Shown: one piece after another, positions 1 to 13,344 of the stretch
How the letters are laid out: the number at the start of each line of letters is the position of its first letter
Numbering within the stretch: position 1 is the stretch's first letter
NCBI RefSeq assembly: GCF_036345255.1
Contig: NZ_CP107783.1
Coordinates: forward strand, 5,195,501-5,259,500
DNA from: Streptomyces sp. NBC_00569
GTDB lineage: Bacteria > Actinomycetota > Actinomycetes > Streptomycetales > Streptomycetaceae
DNA length: 64,000 nucleotides
Direction of reading: 5' to 3'
Made by a program: the position numbers and the translations under genes
The notes under the pieces: generated by a model
Seen by the model: the letters and a program-made list of their open reading frames with translations, nothing else
What the model was told of the DNA's origin: nothing
Databases searched by the model: none

Positions 1-952
<952 letters not shown>

Positions 953-994
953 TGCTGGTGAAGATCCTTTCTGACGCGGTCAGCTGAGACCGAC

Positions 995-3178
<2,184 letters not shown>

Positions 3179-3367
3179 TTAACTCTCAGTCTACCGGTAG
3201 CGCTGACAGTGATGGGGGTTTGCCGGTACCTGAGTCCGCATGTGCCGCCCTGAACCGGCCTCTGCCGACTCCCCATATGCGTCCCGGGGCTCCAAGAGGC
3301 TCACAGCGGCACTCAGCGCTTCCGGGCGTCAACCGGGTGTCAGCGCCCGGCCGACGGCTCTCGGGAC

Positions 3368-3910
3368 TCACCCGTAGGTGTCGCCGGGGCCCTTGCTTCC
3401 GGGGGCGCGCAGGGGGCCGAAGCGGCGGGCGGGGCCGTTGGGCCCAAGGATCTTCAGGAGTCGTACGGTGCCGTGCCCGAGGTCCTCGTTGAGCCGCGCC
3501 ACCAGCGTCGGAGCCAGGTACCGCAGCTGCATCGCCCAGGCCGTCGAATCGCACTGGACGGTCAGGACGCGCTCGTCCTCGTCGTACTTCAGGGGCTCGG
3601 AGTGCTTGGCGAGGTCCTCGCCCACGATCTCCGGCCAGCGGCCCATGACACCGCCGACGGCGGCCGGCGCCTCCCAGCCGCGCTCGGTGATCAGCCGGTT
3701 GATCGCCGCGCCGAACGCGACCGGATCACGGCCGTCGGCACGCGCCCCGGACCTCAGTCCGCCACCGCGCCGGGCCTGCTTCTTCTGCTGGTCGGCCACT
3801 CCACGCGCGCGTGCCTGTTCCTTCGCGGCGCGCAGGGCCACGCGCGCGAGGTCGACGCCGGACGGCTCGGGGGCCTTCGGAGGGACGTCGCCGGATGTGT
3901 TCTCGCTCAT
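3368..3910 (-). CDS. DUF721 (DciA-like) protein
   Basis: A 180-aa protein starting MSENTSGDV. The C-terminal half (from about residue 72, [20 protein letters not shown], then [17 protein letters not shown]) matches the DUF721 family. The N-terminal half is charged and rich in Arg, Lys and Ala. DUF721 proteins include DciA, the helicase operator that helps load DnaB in bacteria lacking DnaC. That role here is inferred from the family and from the position between recF and gyrB. The start ATG overlaps the recF stop in ATGA (3907-3910), so translation is probably coupled. A longer in-frame reading upstream is the recF gene read in the wrong frame. Confidence 0.9.
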   Translation of the reverse strand: MSENTSGDVPPKAPEPSGVDLARVALRAAKEQARARGVADQQKKQARRGGGLRSGARADGRDPVAFGAAINRLITERGWEAPAAVGGVMGRWPEIVGEDLAKHSEPLKYDEDERVLTVQCDSTAWAMQLRYLAPTLVARLNEDLGHGTVRLLKILGPNGPARRFGPLRAPGSKGPGDTYG

Positions 3911-5031
3911 ATCCGCTCCACCGTGCCGTCGGACACCGTGTACCGTGCGCCCGCCAGGACACCCGGCACGTCGTCGTCCACCGCGGCCGTCACCAGGACC
4001 TGCTCGCCGGGGGCGACCAGCTCGGCGAGACGCTCCCTGCGCCGCGCGTCGAGCTCCGCGAAGACATCGTCGAGCACGAGCACCGGCTCGTTCCCCTCGG
4101 CCCGCAGCAGGTCGTAGGAGGCCAGGCGCAGCGCCAGCGCGTACGACCAGGACTCGCCATGGCTGGCGTACCCCTTCGCCGGCAGCTGGCCGAGCTTGAG
4201 GACCAGGTCGTCGCGGTGCGGTCCGACGAGGGTCACGCCCCGCTCGATCTCCTGTTTGCGGGCCGCTTCGAGGGCGGCCATCAGCTGCTCGTAGAGCTCT
4301 TCGCGCGCGTGGCCGTCGATTTCGGGCGAGGACGGCTTGTATTCCAGAGCGAGCGGGCCGCCGCCGGGCGCCAGCTGTTCGTACGCCTTGTCGGCGAGCG
4401 GCTGGAGCGTGGCTATCAGGTCGAACCGCTGCGCGAGCAGCTCGGCGCCCACGCGCGCGAGGTGCTGGTCCCACACGTCGAGGGTCGACAGGTCCATGGA
4501 CCGGCCGCCGTGCCTGCGGGCGAGCGCGGCCGACTTGAGGAGCGTGTTGCGCTGCTTGAGCACGCGGTCGTAGTCGGACCGGACACCGGCCATGCGCGGG
4601 GAGCGGGCCGTGATCAGCTCGTCGAGAAAGCGGCGGCGCTCGCCGGGGTCGCCCTTGACGAGCGCGAGGTCCTCCGGCGCGAACAGGACCGTGCGCACGA
4701 TGCCGAGCACATCACGGGGTCTGACCTGCGAGGACCGGTTGATCCTGGCGCGGTTCGCCTTGCCCGGGTTGAGTTCGAGCTCGATGAGCTGCTGTCGCTC
4801 GCCCTGCCGGACCGCGGCCCGGATGACGGCGCGCTCGGCGCCCATGCGGACCAGCGGCGCGTCCGAGGAGACCCGGTGGCTGCCGAGGGTGGCGAGATAG
4901 CCGACGGCCTCGACGAGGTTGGTCTTGCCCTGCCCGTTCGGGCCCACGAACGCGGTGACGCCCGGATCGAGAGGGACCTCGACCCGGGCGTACGAGCGGA
5001 AGTCGGCCAGCGACAGATGCGTCACGTGCAT
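3907..5031 (-). CDS. recF: DNA replication/repair protein RecF
   Basis: A 374-aa SMC-like ATPase of the RecFOR pathway, which loads RecA at single-strand gaps and stalled forks. The Walker A loop is GPNGQGKT at residues 30-37. The ABC signature region follows [10 protein letters not shown] and the Walker B/D-loop is [12 protein letters not shown] near the C terminus. [14 protein letters not shown] is the usual RecF N terminus. It overlaps the DUF721 gene by 4 nt and sits 103 nt downstream of gnd on the same strand. Length and motif order are normal for the family. Confidence 0.96.
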   Translation of the reverse strand: MHVTHLSLADFRSYARVEVPLDPGVTAFVGPNGQGKTNLVEAVGYLATLGSHRVSSDAPLVRMGAERAVIRAAVRQGERQQLIELELNPGKANRARINRSSQVRPRDVLGIVRTVLFAPEDLALVKGDPGERRRFLDELITARSPRMAGVRSDYDRVLKQRNTLLKSAALARRHGGRSMDLSTLDVWDQHLARVGAELLAQRFDLIATLQPLADKAYEQLAPGGGPLALEYKPSSPEIDGHAREELYEQLMAALEAARKQEIERGVTLVGPHRDDLVLKLGQLPAKGYASHGESWSYALALRLASYDLLRAEGNEPVLVLDDVFAELDARRRERLAELVAPGEQVLVTAAVDDDVPGVLAGARYTVSDGTVERI

Positions 5032-5134
5032 GGTCGTTCGCCGACCTCCCCCAAGGTGTGGAGCTGGTGTGGACTACTTCGTCTGGAGCTTCGTGGATGC
5101 GTGGTGCGTTCGCTCTGTGCGTTCGCTTTCCGGG

Positions 5135-6010
5135 CTACTTCTTCTCGACGGCGTGGCCGCCGAACTGATTGCGCAGGGCGGCGATCATCTTCATCTGCGG
5201 CGAGTCGTCCTGGCGCGAGGCGAAGCGCGCGAAGAGGGACGCGGTGATCGCCGGCAGCGGAACCGCGTTGTCGATGGCCGCCTCGACCGTCCAGCGGCCC
5301 TCTCCGGAGTCGGCGGCGAAGCCACGCAGCTTCTCCAGGTGCTCGTCGTCGTCCAGCGCGTTGACCGCCAGGTCGAGCAGCCAGGAACGGATGACCGTGC
5401 CCTCCTGCCAGGAGCGGAAGACCTCACGCACATCGGTGACGGAGTCGACCTTCTCCAGGAGCTCCCAGCCCTCGGCGTAGGCCTGCATCATCGCGTACTC
5501 GATGCCGTTGTGGACCATCTTCGCGAAGTGGCCCGCGCCGACCTTGCCCGCGTGTACGGCGCCGAATTCGCCCTCCGGCTTGAGGGCGTCGAAGATCGGC
5601 TGGACCTTGGCGACGTGCTCCTTGGAGCCGCCGTACATCAGCGCGTAGCCGTTCTCCAGGCCCCAGACGCCGCCGGAGACGCCACAGTCGACGAAGCCGA
5701 TGCCCTTGATGCCCAGCTCGACGGCGTGCTTCTCGTCGTCGCTCCAGCGGGAGTTGCCGCCGTCCACGACGACGTCGCCCGGCTCGAGGAGTTCGGCGAG
5801 CTCGTCGACGGTGGCCTGGGTCGCCCCGCCGGCGGGGACCATCACCCACACCACGCGCGGGCCCTTGAGCTTGCCCACAAGCTCTCCGAGGCTGTGGACG
5901 TCCGCGAGGTCCGGATTGCGGTCGTATCCGATGACGGTGTGGCCTGCGCGGCGGATGCGCTCGCGCATGTTGCCGCCCATCTTGCCGAGACCGACGAGAC
6001 CGAGCTCCAT
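5135..6010 (-). CDS. gnd: 6-phosphogluconate dehydrogenase, decarboxylating, short type
   Basis: A 291-aa NAD(P)-dependent enzyme that oxidises and decarboxylates 6-phosphogluconate to ribulose-5-phosphate. The Rossmann loop GLVGLGKMGGNM opens the protein (residues 4-15). The substrate loop VVDGGNSRWSDD and the active-site region CGVSGGVWGLENGYALM follow. KMVHNGIEY contains the catalytic lysine and asparagine of the family. The start at 6010 is favoured by AAGGA about 9 nt upstream; a longer reading to 6145 has no support. This short form, between dnaN and recF, is a fixed feature of Streptomyces origin regions. Confidence 0.95.
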   Translation of the reverse strand: MELGLVGLGKMGGNMRERIRRAGHTVIGYDRNPDLADVHSLGELVGKLKGPRVVWVMVPAGGATQATVDELAELLEPGDVVVDGGNSRWSDDEKHAVELGIKGIGFVDCGVSGGVWGLENGYALMYGGSKEHVAKVQPIFDALKPEGEFGAVHAGKVGAGHFAKMVHNGIEYAMMQAYAEGWELLEKVDSVTDVREVFRSWQEGTVIRSWLLDLAVNALDDDEHLEKLRGFAADSGEGRWTVEAAIDNAVPLPAITASLFARFASRQDDSPQMKMIAALRNQFGGHAVEKK

Positions 6011-6187
6011 CAGGTGGTTCCTTAAGTTGCGACGGGGCGTGAGGTGGTGCGTGAGGCACTCCCGCACCTGTGTTCCGAGCCTAAACCTGGGGGTACCACC
6101 CACGCCTTTCGGGCAGAGGGGGAGCTCACGCCCACCTGTGGGCATAGCCGCTCAGGCGAACGCCCGGCGGCCATGCCCTGTGGAGCG

Positions 6188-7318
6188 TCAGCCCGACAGC
6201 CGCACCGGCATGATCAGGTACTTGTACGCGTCGTCCGCCTCGGCGTCCACGGCGGGCCTGCCGCTGAGCAGCGCCGGCTTCGTCGAGGTCGTGAAGGAGA
6301 GCTGGGCGACCGGGGAGTCGATCGCGCTCAGACCGTCCAGGAGGAACGTCGGGTTGAAGGCGATCGAGATGTCGTCGCCGTCGAGCTGGGCGTCGACCCT
6401 TTCCACAGCCTGTGCGTCGTCGCTGGAGCCGGCCTCCAGGATCAGAACGCCCTGCTCGAAGCTGAGCCGCACCGGGGTGTTCCGCTCGGCGACGAGGGCC
6501 ACACGCTTGACGGCCTCCACGAAGGGGGCGGTCTCGATCACGGCCACGGAGTTGAACTCCGTCGGGAACAGGGTGCGGTACTTCGGCAGGTCGCCCTCGA
6601 GGAGACGCGTCGTCGTACGGCGGCCCGCGCCCTCGAAGCCGATGAGACCCTCACCGGCGCCGGAGCCCGACAGGGCCAGGGTGACCGTGTCACCACTCGT
6701 GAGCGCCTTGGCGGTGTCCAGGAGCGTCTTGGCGGGCACCAGGGCGACCGCGGACGCCTCGGGATCCTCCGGCTTCCACAGGAACTCGCGGACCGCGAAG
6801 CGGTAGCGGTCGGTGGACGCGAGGGTGACCGTGTCGCCCTCGATCTCGATGCGTACACCCGTGAGCACCGGCAGGGTGTCGTCACGGCCGGCGGCGATGG
6901 CCACCTGGGCCGCGGCGGAGGCGAAGACCTCACCGGGGACGGTGCCCGTCGCGGTCGGCATCTGCGGCAGTGACGGGTACTCCTCCACAGGCAGGGTGTG
7001 GAGTGTGAATCGCGAGGAGCCGCAGACCACGGTCGCTCGTACACCGTCTGTGGAAATCTCCACCGGACGGTTCGGCAGGGCACGGCAGATGTCCGCCAGG
7101 AGCCGGCCCGAAACGAGGACGGTGCCCTCCTCGTCGATCTCCGCGTCGACCGAGACCCGCGCCGAGACCTCGTAGTCGAAGCTCGACAGGCTCAGTGCGC
7201 CCTCCTCGGCCTTCAGGAGAAGGCCCGCGAGGACCGGCGCAGGCGGTCGGGCCGGGAGGCTGCGCGCCGCCCAGGCCACTGCCTCCGCGAGTACGTCGCG
7301 TTCCACCCGGATCTTCAC
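6188..7318 (-). CDS. dnaN: DNA polymerase III beta subunit (sliding clamp)
   Basis: A 376-aa processivity clamp that forms a ring dimer around DNA and tethers DNA polymerase III, ligase and repair polymerases. It starts MKIRVERDVLAEAV and ends YLIMPVRLSG, matching the usual C-terminal strand that shapes the peptide-binding pocket. Three clamp domains fit the length. It is the first gene leftward of oriC. Its coding strand contains several TGTGGA-type words (for example near 6985-7060) that resemble weak DnaA boxes, but they fall inside the coding sequence. Confidence 0.97.
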   Translation of the reverse strand: MKIRVERDVLAEAVAWAARSLPARPPAPVLAGLLLKAEEGALSLSSFDYEVSARVSVDAEIDEEGTVLVSGRLLADICRALPNRPVEISTDGVRATVVCGSSRFTLHTLPVEEYPSLPQMPTATGTVPGEVFASAAAQVAIAAGRDDTLPVLTGVRIEIEGDTVTLASTDRYRFAVREFLWKPEDPEASAVALVPAKTLLDTAKALTSGDTVTLALSGSGAGEGLIGFEGAGRRTTTRLLEGDLPKYRTLFPTEFNSVAVIETAPFVEAVKRVALVAERNTPVRLSFEQGVLILEAGSSDDAQAVERVDAQLDGDDISIAFNPTFLLDGLSAIDSPVAQLSFTTSTKPALLSGRPAVDAEADDAYKYLIMPVRLSG

Positions 7319-7499
7319 CGTAAGCCGCCTCCTGCTGTTGCTGGCTGCTCTCGCCCTGCGTTGGTCTTCGGTCTTCGTCGTGTGACTCGGTGTCGCTCAG
7401 CCGCCACATGGGAAGGACACCGGGGAACAGTCTGACGTACGGCGCTGACAGTCGTTGCCGCTCGGGGTCAAGTCGTGCCGACCCGCTGTCGGGCACCGG

Positions 7500-8090
7500 A
7501 TCCCGAGTTGTGCACAGCCCCCACTTCAATCCTGATTCCCAGCTCTCTCTAGTTGGGAGTAGTAGTAGGGGCTGTGGAAACCGTGGATAACTGCCTTTTC
7601 GCAGGTCAGAGTCGGTTTTTTGTCCACCGGGCCTGTGGGCGCGAGCGGTGGACAACCGGGGTTCTCTGTGGACGGGGAAAAGTTCTGCACACCCGATACA
7701 CAGGCCGGGGCCACTTCTCCCCAGGGCTGTCCCCAGCTTTCCCCCGGTTCCCCACAGCCCAACCACACCCCTTGATGTGACGCCTTTCACTCGGCACGGT
7801 GATTTTGCACGTTGCGTTGCCGAACAGTGGACAGCCGTGTGGAGAAGCCGTCCGCAGCTGTGCACAAGGGTCTCTGAGCTGTGGGTCGACGGTGGACAAC
7901 GAAACCCACACCCTGTGGAGGGAGATCTTGTCCACAGCCTGTGGAGATCTTTTGTCCACGAATCCACAGCCGTCTGACCTGGTCTGATGGTCATTCAGCG
8001 CGAGGCCCTGTGGACACAGTCTGGACAACTTGGCAGTCCCCAGGGTGTGGACGCAAGAAAGTCCGCACATCTGTGGAGAACACCCGTAAC
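7500..8090. other. oriC: Chromosomal replication origin oriC
   Basis: A non-coding dnaN-dnaA gap packed with DnaA-box 9-mers in both orientations. Relative to the Streptomyces consensus TTGTCCACA, the best site is perfect at 7928-7936. Close matches are TTGTGCACA 7508, CGTGGATAA 7582, TTGTCCACC 7620, GGTGGACAA 7647, TGTGGACGG 7667, AGTGGACAG 7826, TGTGGAGAA 7838, TGTGCACAA 7859, GGTGGACAA 7891, TGTGGAGGG 7914, TGTGGAGAT 7940, TTGTCCACG 7952, GAATCCACA 7960, TGTGGACAC 8009, TCTGGACAA 8020, TGTGGACGC 8046 and TGTGGAGAA 8072. They form two groups (7508-7675 and 7826-8080) around a gap of about 150 nt, as in other streptomycete origins. No good gene lies in this 890-nt interval. Confidence 0.96.
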
Positions 8091-8141
8091 CAGGGTCCGG
8101 AATCGAACACCGCGTCCGGCCAAACCGTCCGCGGCCACGAA

Positions 8142-8177
8142 GAAGGGCGCCCCGGGAGTTGTCCCGGGGCGCCCTTC
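8142..8177. terminator. dnaA terminator hairpin
   Basis: A perfect 16-bp stem (8142-8157 with 8162-8177) with the 4-nt loop GTTG, 31 nt beyond the dnaA stop. The stem is almost all G/C, and there is no strong U tract, as is usual in Streptomyces. It isolates dnaA transcription from oriC. Confidence 0.85.
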
Positions 8178-8208
8178 GACGGCGTACAGAGGGGTCTGAA
8201 GGCTGCTG

Positions 8209-10248
8209 TCAGCCGTTCTTGATGCGGTTGGTGAGCTCGGTGACCTGGTTGTAGATGGACCGCCGCTCGGCCATCAGCGCGCGGATCTTGCGGTCCGCGT
8301 GCATGACGGTCGTGTGGTCGCGGCCGCCGAACTGTGCCCCGATCTTCGGCAGGGACAGGTCGGTGAGCTCACGGCACAGGTACATCGCGATCTGGCGTGC
8401 CGTCACCAGGACGCGGCTGCGCGACGATCCGCACAGGTCCTCCACCGTCAGGCCGAAGTAGTCGGCCGTCGCCGCCATGATCGCCGTCGCCGTGATCTCG
8501 GGGGCCGAGTCCTCGCCGCCGGGGATCAGGTCCTTGAGGACGATCTCCGTCAGACCGAGGTCCACCGGCTGCCGGTTCAGCGACGCGAACGCCGTGACCC
8601 GGATCAGCGCCCCCTCCAGCTCGCGGATGTTGCGCGAGATGCGGGACGCGATGAACTCGAGGACCTCCGGCGGAGCGTTCAGCTGCTCCTGCACCGCCTT
8701 CTTACGAAGGATGGCGATACGGGTCTCCAGCTCGGGCGGCTGGACGTCGGTGATCAGACCCCACTCGAAGCGGTTGCGCAGCCGGTCCTCCAGGGTCACC
8801 AGCTGCTTGGGCGGCCGGTCGCTGGAGAGCACGATCTGCTTGTTCGCGTTGTGGAGCGTGTTGAAGGTGTGGAAGAACTCCTCCTGCGTCGACTCCTTGT
8901 CCGCGAGGAACTGGATGTCGTCGACAAGAAGGATGTCCATCTCGCGGTACCGCTTGCGGAAGCTGTCGCCCTTGCCGTCACGGATCGAGTTGATGAACTC
9001 GTTCGTGAACTCCTCCGAGCTCACGTAACGCACACGCGTGCCCGGATACAGGCTGCGCGCGTAGTGCCCGATCGCGTGCAGCAGGTGGGTCTTGCCGAGC
9101 CCCGACTCCCCATAGATGAAGAGGGGGTTGTACGCCTTCGCCGGCGCCTCGGCGACGGCGACCGCGGCCGCGTGGGCGAAACGGTTCGAGGCACCGATGA
9201 CGAAGGTGTCGAAGAGGTACTTCGGGTTCAGTCGCGCGGTCGGCTCGCCGGGACCCGTCGCGGGCGCGGGCTGCGCGGCGAGCGGTCCGGGGGCACCACT
9301 GGGGACGCCACGACCGCCGCGTCCGCCGTCCTGCCCGGGACGGCCGCCCATGGGACCGTCGTTGAGATCACGGCGCTCGTGCCGGCCGTGCCGCCCCTGA
9401 CGGTCGGACATCTGCTGCTCGTAAGACGACCGCTCGGACTGCTGCTCGTATCCGGAGCGTTCGACCTGCTGGTCGTAACCGTTGCGGTCCGACTGCTGGT
9501 CGTATCCCGTCCGGTCCGGCTGCTGCTCGTAGGGCGACCGCTCCTGCTGCTCATAAGGAGAGCGTTCCTGCTGCTGGTCGTAGGGGGAGCGCTCGTTCTG
9601 CTGTTCGTACGCAGAGCGTTCCTGCTGCCGGTAGTCGTGCTGCGGCTGCTGGGGCGGGTTCGCGTACGGGTCGCGCTCGGGGAAGCCGAGCCGCGGCTGC
9701 TGCCAGCTGTACTCGTCCTGCGACCGCGGCCAGGCGCCCGGTTCCGGACGCTGGTAGTCCGGGTACGCGGGGCGGGCGGTCGGGAGCTGGTCGGGGCGGG
9801 AGCCCTGGGGCTGATCACCGCGGGGGCCCTGCGCATGGTCGTCCGCGCGGCGGCCGTACGGGTCGTACGGCTCATGGGGCTGGTTCTGGCCCTGGCTCTG
9901 GGCCGAGGGCGGCTCGGGCTCTTCGTAGCGGTGCTGCTGTACGGGGGGTGCGGACGGGGCGGGCTGTTCACCGACGGAGTCGTCGACCGTGATCGCGATC
10001 CGGATCGGGCGGCCGCACTCGCGGCTCAGCGTCTCGGCCACGACCGGCGCGAGCCGTCCCTCGAGTACGCCCTTCGCGAACTCGTTCGGCACGGCGAGCA
10101 GCGCGGTGTCGGCGACCAGCGCGAGAGGCTGGCAGCGCCGGATCCAGTGTTCGTCCTTCGTCTCGACGCCCTGCCCACGGCCCTCCCCGAGGAGCTGCTC
10201 CAGAACTCGTGGCCACACTGCGGCAAGATCGGCAGGTACGTCAGCCAC
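8209..10248 (-). CDS. dnaA: Chromosomal replication initiator DnaA
   Basis: A 679-aa AAA+ initiator that binds the oriC boxes and opens the duplex. Domain I is at residues 1-90. A very long low-complexity domain II (about 95-335) carries an eight-copy repeat (residues 212-283). The AAA+ domain has Walker A GESGLGKT (380-387) and Walker B LLVDDIQF (about 440-447). The C-terminal helix-turn-helix domain contains the signature [12 protein letters not shown]. Start is GTG at 10248 ([13 protein letters not shown]), with only a weak GAGAG upstream. Streptomyces DnaA is known for an enlarged domain II, and this one is at the long end. Two DnaA boxes in its upstream region suggest autoregulation. Confidence 0.97.
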   Translation of the reverse strand: MADVPADLAAVWPRVLEQLLGEGRGQGVETKDEHWIRRCQPLALVADTALLAVPNEFAKGVLEGRLAPVVAETLSRECGRPIRIAITVDDSVGEQPAPSAPPVQQHRYEEPEPPSAQSQGQNQPHEPYDPYGRRADDHAQGPRGDQPQGSRPDQLPTARPAYPDYQRPEPGAWPRSQDEYSWQQPRLGFPERDPYANPPQQPQHDYRQQERSAYEQQNERSPYDQQQERSPYEQQERSPYEQQPDRTGYDQQSDRNGYDQQVERSGYEQQSERSSYEQQMSDRQGRHGRHERRDLNDGPMGGRPGQDGGRGGRGVPSGAPGPLAAQPAPATGPGEPTARLNPKYLFDTFVIGASNRFAHAAAVAVAEAPAKAYNPLFIYGESGLGKTHLLHAIGHYARSLYPGTRVRYVSSEEFTNEFINSIRDGKGDSFRKRYREMDILLVDDIQFLADKESTQEEFFHTFNTLHNANKQIVLSSDRPPKQLVTLEDRLRNRFEWGLITDVQPPELETRIAILRKKAVQEQLNAPPEVLEFIASRISRNIRELEGALIRVTAFASLNRQPVDLGLTEIVLKDLIPGGEDSAPEITATAIMAATADYFGLTVEDLCGSSRSRVLVTARQIAMYLCRELTDLSLPKIGAQFGGRDHTTVMHADRKIRALMAERRSIYNQVTELTNRIKNG
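9400..9615 (-). repeat. Eight-copy 27-nt coding repeat in dnaA domain II
   Basis: A tandem array of a 9-residue unit of the form S-x-Y-(E/D)-Q-Q-x-(E/D)-R. The copies are [62 protein letters not shown] and [10 protein letters not shown] (72 aa, 216 nt). One unit is short by a codon and one is long by a codon. All lengths are multiples of 3, so copy-number change keeps the frame. Confidence 0.9.
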
Positions 10249-10383
10249 AGGGCACGCTCTCTCGCAGGTCCCACGAAGGTGTGGTTCTGGGACGGGTCGG
10301 AAGAAAATCGGGGTGGGGCGGTGAGAAGGGAACGAATCGGAGTTCAGCCACGGTAGTCAGGGCAACCCGTGCGGTTCAAGTTG

Positions 10384-10404
10384 TTGTCCACAGGCTGTGC
10401 ACAG
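10384..10404. promoter_or_regulatory. Two DnaA boxes in the dnaA/rpmH intergenic region
   Basis: A perfect TTGTCCACA (10384-10392) and TGTGCACAG (10396-10404) lie 136-156 nt upstream of the dnaA start, in the 375-nt gap shared with rpmH. Paired boxes in the dnaA promoter are known to mediate DnaA autorepression in Streptomyces. Apart from them and the promoters they imply, I see nothing coding in 10249-10623. Confidence 0.85.
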
Positions 10405-10623
10405 TGTCCCTCACCCCATGCCGGTTTGACCGGATGGCGTAGCCGCGCGTACCGTGACCAGGTCGAGTTGTCGATGGCTGCTGCCGCCTGCCTCCGATGG
10501 GCAAAGATCACGATCTGTGATTGTGAAGCGGTGCACTCGGTGCGTATACGCGAGCTTCTCGTGGGCGCACGGTGACAGCCAGGCGATGTCCCGCCACCAC
10601 ACGATCATTTCTGGAGCCCCCGA

Positions 10624-10761
10624 GTGAGCAAGCGCACCTTCCAGCCGAACAACCGTCGTCGCGCCAAGACCCACGGCTTCCGCCTGCGGATGCGCACCCG
10701 TGCCGGCCGCGCGATTCTCGCGAACCGCCGTGGCAAGGGTCGCGCGAGCCTGTCCGCCTGA
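10624..10761 (+). CDS. rpmH: Ribosomal protein L34
   Basis: A 45-aa, highly basic 50S protein beginning with [22 protein letters not shown] and ending KGRASLSA. Length and sequence are typical of bacterial L34. GGAG lies 7-8 nt upstream of the start. It is transcribed away from dnaA and is followed 18 nt later by rnpA, the almost universal rpmH-rnpA pair. Confidence 0.97.
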   Translation: MSKRTFQPNNRRRAKTHGFRLRMRTRAGRAILANRRGKGRASLSA

Positions 10762-10779
10762 TCGCGGACAGGTCATGAC

Positions 10780-11151
10780 GTGCTGCCTACCGAGAATCGG
10801 CTGAGGCGGCGCGAAGACTTCGCAACCGCGGTACGCCGAGGACGCCGGGCTGGTCGCCCGCTCCTCGTCGTCCATCTACGTAGCGGTGCAACGGACCCGC
10901 ACGCGCCTGGGGAGAGCGTTCCCCCGACGCGTGCGGGTTTCGTCGTGAGCAAGGCAGTCGGTGGAGCTGTCGTACGTAACGCGGTGAAGCGCAGGCTTCG
11001 CCACCTCATGCGCGACCGACTCGCACTGTTGTCCCCCGGTAGCCTGGTAGTCGTACGTGCGTTGCCCGGCGCGGGTGACGCTGACCATGCACAGCTGGCC
11101 CGAGACCTGGATGCCGCCCTTCAGCGGCTGCTGGGAGGGGGCGCGCGATGA
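10780..11151 (+). CDS. rnpA: Ribonuclease P protein component
   Basis: A 123-aa basic protein that binds the RNase P RNA and helps in 5' maturation of tRNA. It begins with GTG ([14 protein letters not shown]) and contains the family signature [14 protein letters not shown] at about residues 66-79. A Pro/Gly-containing insert (residues 36-50) is typical of actinomycete versions. The stop overlaps the yidD start in ATGA (11148-11151), so the two are probably translationally coupled. Confidence 0.95.
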   Translation: MLPTENRLRRREDFATAVRRGRRAGRPLLVVHLRSGATDPHAPGESVPPTRAGFVVSKAVGGAVVRNAVKRRLRHLMRDRLALLSPGSLVVVRALPGAGDADHAQLARDLDAALQRLLGGGAR

Positions 11152-11507
11152 AATATCCGCTGCTTGCTTTGATCAAGCTCTACCAGTGGACCATCAGCCC
11201 TCTGCTGGGCCCTGTGTGCAAGTACTACCCGTCGTGTTCCCACTACGGCTTCACAGCGATCGACCGTCATGGTGCGATCAAGGGAACAGCTCTCACCGCC
11301 TGGCGCATCCTCCGGTGCAACCCGTGGTCGCTCGGCGGTGTCGACCACGTTCCGCCGCGCAAGCGTCCGCGGTGGCACGAAATGCTGCGTAACGCCTGGC
11401 GCGAACGCAAGGGCGGGCCTTCCGCCGCCGGCGCGCCTTCAGAGTGTGGCCACACCAGCCCCTCGAGCCCCGCCGCCGAGACCCCGTCCCATGCTCAAGG
11501 AGCCTGA
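11148..11507 (+). CDS. yidD: Membrane protein insertion efficiency factor YidD
   Basis: A 119-aa member of the YidD (haemolysin-alpha-like) family. The hallmark residues are present: [12 protein letters not shown], then [11 protein letters not shown] with its cysteines, HGAIKG and [11 protein letters not shown]. YidD proteins are membrane-associated and assist YidC-dependent insertion. The C-terminal 35 residues are a Ser/Pro/Ala-rich tail not found in short homologues. It lies between rnpA (4-nt overlap) and yidC (3-nt gap). Confidence 0.94.
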   Translation: MKYPLLALIKLYQWTISPLLGPVCKYYPSCSHYGFTAIDRHGAIKGTALTAWRILRCNPWSLGGVDHVPPRKRPRWHEMLRNAWRERKGGPSAAGAPSECGHTSPSSPAAETPSHAQGA

Positions 11508-11510
11508 TTA

Positions 11511-12800
11511 GTGGACACGATTGCCGGTTTTTTCAGCTTCATCACGACACCAGTTTCTTGGGTCATCGTCCAGTTCCACTCGTTGTACGGGGCGATCTTC
11601 GGCCCTGACACGGGCTGGGCCTGGGGCCTGTCCATCGTGTCCCTGGTGATCCTGATCCGTATCTGCCTGATCCCGCTCTTTGTGAAGCAGATCAAGGCCA
11701 CTCGGGCGATGCAGACGCTGCAGCCCGAGATGAAGAAGATCCAGGAGCGCTACAAGAACGACAAGCAGCGCCAGTCCGAAGAGATGATGAAGCTGTACAA
11801 GGAGACGGGTACCAACCCGCTCTCCTCGTGCCTTCCCATCCTGGCGCAGTCGCCGTTCTTCTTCGCCCTGTACCACGTGCTCAACGGCATCGCGACGGGC
11901 ACCACGATCGGCGTCATCAACGACGATCTGCTGGCGAGCGCGCGTAAGGCGCACATCTTCGGCGCCCCGCTCGCGGCGAAGTTCACCGACAGCGCCGACA
12001 AGGTCGCCTCGCTGGGCGCCTCGCTCACCGACGTCCGTGTCGTCACCGCGATCATGATCGTCCTGATGTCGGCGTCGCAGTTCTACACGCAGCGCCAGCT
12101 GATGACGAAGAACGTCGACATGACGGTCAAGACGCCGTTCATGCAGCAGCAGAAGATGCTGATGTACGTCTTCCCGGTCATGTTCGCCGTCTTCGGCATC
12201 AACTTCCCCGTCGGTGTTCTCGTCTACTGGCTGACCACCAACGTGTGGACCATGGGCCAGCAGATGTACGTCATCCGCCAGAACCCGACCCCGGGCAGCA
12301 AGGCGCAGGCCGCGTTCCTGGAGCGTCTGCTCAAGCACGTCTCGCACGCCGAGAAGACGCGCAACCGCCGCGAGCGCGCCGTCGTCAAGGCGATCGTCTC
12401 CAAGGGCCGCGAGCGCAACGAGTTCGAGCGCAAGTTCATCAACGGCCTGACCAAGGTGAACCTCGCCGCCCAGGCCGACGGAACGGTCATCAAGAGCACG
12501 GCCGGCACCCTGACCGAGGACGAGGACGGGGGCCAGACGACGGGCGGTACGCCGAAGCGGCAGCAGCCCAAGCGTCAGTCCAAGTCGCAGCGCCAGCACG
12601 GCACCGCCCAGGGCGCGGCCAAGGATGAGTCCGATGCGCCGCAGCCCACGTCCCTCGAGAAGAAGGACGAGGCGGAAGACGCCAAGCCCGAGGCCAAGCC
12701 GGCCGGTGGCAAGCCCGCTTCCGGCACCCCTGCCCGCAGCAAAGCCAAGTCCGGACAGCGCAAGGGCCCGCAGCGGCCCAAGTCCCCGTCCAAGAAGTAA
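11511..12800 (+). CDS. yidC: Membrane protein insertase YidC/Oxa1
   Basis: A 429-aa insertase that places membrane proteins in the bilayer alone or with SecYEG. It starts with GTG ([18 protein letters not shown]). The first hydrophobic segment is at about 10-50, the conserved Oxa1 core includes [19 protein letters not shown] with the hydrophilic-groove arginine region, and later segments lie around 105-125, 175-190 and 215-240. The last 130 residues are a highly charged Lys/Arg/Ala/Pro tail, which in Gram-positive YidC binds ribosomes (family knowledge). It belongs to the rpmH-rnpA-yidD-yidC-jag cluster. Confidence 0.95.
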   Translation: MDTIAGFFSFITTPVSWVIVQFHSLYGAIFGPDTGWAWGLSIVSLVILIRICLIPLFVKQIKATRAMQTLQPEMKKIQERYKNDKQRQSEEMMKLYKETGTNPLSSCLPILAQSPFFFALYHVLNGIATGTTIGVINDDLLASARKAHIFGAPLAAKFTDSADKVASLGASLTDVRVVTAIMIVLMSASQFYTQRQLMTKNVDMTVKTPFMQQQKMLMYVFPVMFAVFGINFPVGVLVYWLTTNVWTMGQQMYVIRQNPTPGSKAQAAFLERLLKHVSHAEKTRNRRERAVVKAIVSKGRERNEFERKFINGLTKVNLAAQADGTVIKSTAGTLTEDEDGGQTTGGTPKRQQPKRQSKSQRQHGTAQGAAKDESDAPQPTSLEKKDEAEDAKPEAKPAGGKPASGTPARSKAKSGQRKGPQRPKSPSKK

Positions 12801-12815
12801 GAAGGAGTCCATCCC

Positions 12816-13328
12816 GTGACGGAAGGCACCACCTCCGCCGCTCCTGAGGGCAGCGACACCCTGACTCGCCTCGAGCAGGAAGGCGAGATCGCGGCGGACT
12901 ACCTCGAGGGTCTGCTGGACATCGCCGACCTCGACGGCGACATCGACATGGACGTCGAGGCCGACCGCGCCGCCGTCTCGATCGTCAGCGACGCGTCCAC
13001 CCGTGACCTGCAGAAGCTGGTCGGCCGCGACGGTGAGGTCCTCGAGGCCCTCCAGGAGCTGACCCGTCTGGCGGTCCACCGGGAGACCGGGGACCGCAGC
13101 CGCCTCATGCTGGACATCGCCGGTTACCGTGCGAAGAAGCGTGCGGAGCTCTCCGAGCTGGGCGCGAAGGCCGCGGCCGAGGTGAAGAGCAACGGCGAGC
13201 CGGTCAAGCTCGACCCGATGACGCCCTTCGAGCGCAAGGTCGTCCACGACGCGGTCAAGGCCGCCGGCCTGCGCAGTGAGTCCGAGGGCGAGGAGCCGCA
13301 GCGCTTCGTCGTCGTGCTCCCCGCCTGA
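12816..13328 (+). CDS. jag: Jag/KhpB-type single-stranded nucleic acid-binding protein
   Basis: A 170-aa protein with a KH domain (about 45-100, around VGRDGEVLEALQELT) and a C-terminal R3H domain (about 105-168, including RSRLMLDIAGYRAKKRAEL and DPMTPFERKVVHD). It lacks the long Jag_N domain of Firmicute homologues. GTG start at 12816 is supported by GAAGGAG 9-15 nt upstream. KhpB/Jag proteins bind RNA and affect cell division and elongation in other Gram-positives. Its position 15 nt after yidC is conserved. A terminator follows. Confidence 0.92.
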   Translation: MTEGTTSAAPEGSDTLTRLEQEGEIAADYLEGLLDIADLDGDIDMDVEADRAAVSIVSDASTRDLQKLVGRDGEVLEALQELTRLAVHRETGDRSRLMLDIAGYRAKKRAELSELGAKAAAEVKSNGEPVKLDPMTPFERKVVHDAVKAAGLRSESEGEEPQRFVVVLPA

Positions 13329-13344
13329 GCGGTACGTCGCTCTA

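Noticed and set aside
3911..4474. Upstream extension of the DUF721 gene
   Set aside because: It is recF in another frame; ATGA overlap with recF marks the true start.
5871..5905. DnaA-box-like words TTGCCCACA and TGTGGACGT in gnd
   Set aside because: Two isolated imperfect words inside a conserved coding sequence; expected by chance near the frequency seen.
11508..13247. A 579-aa minus-strand frame across yidC and jag
   Set aside because: Antisense shadow of two clear genes; no recognisable motifs.
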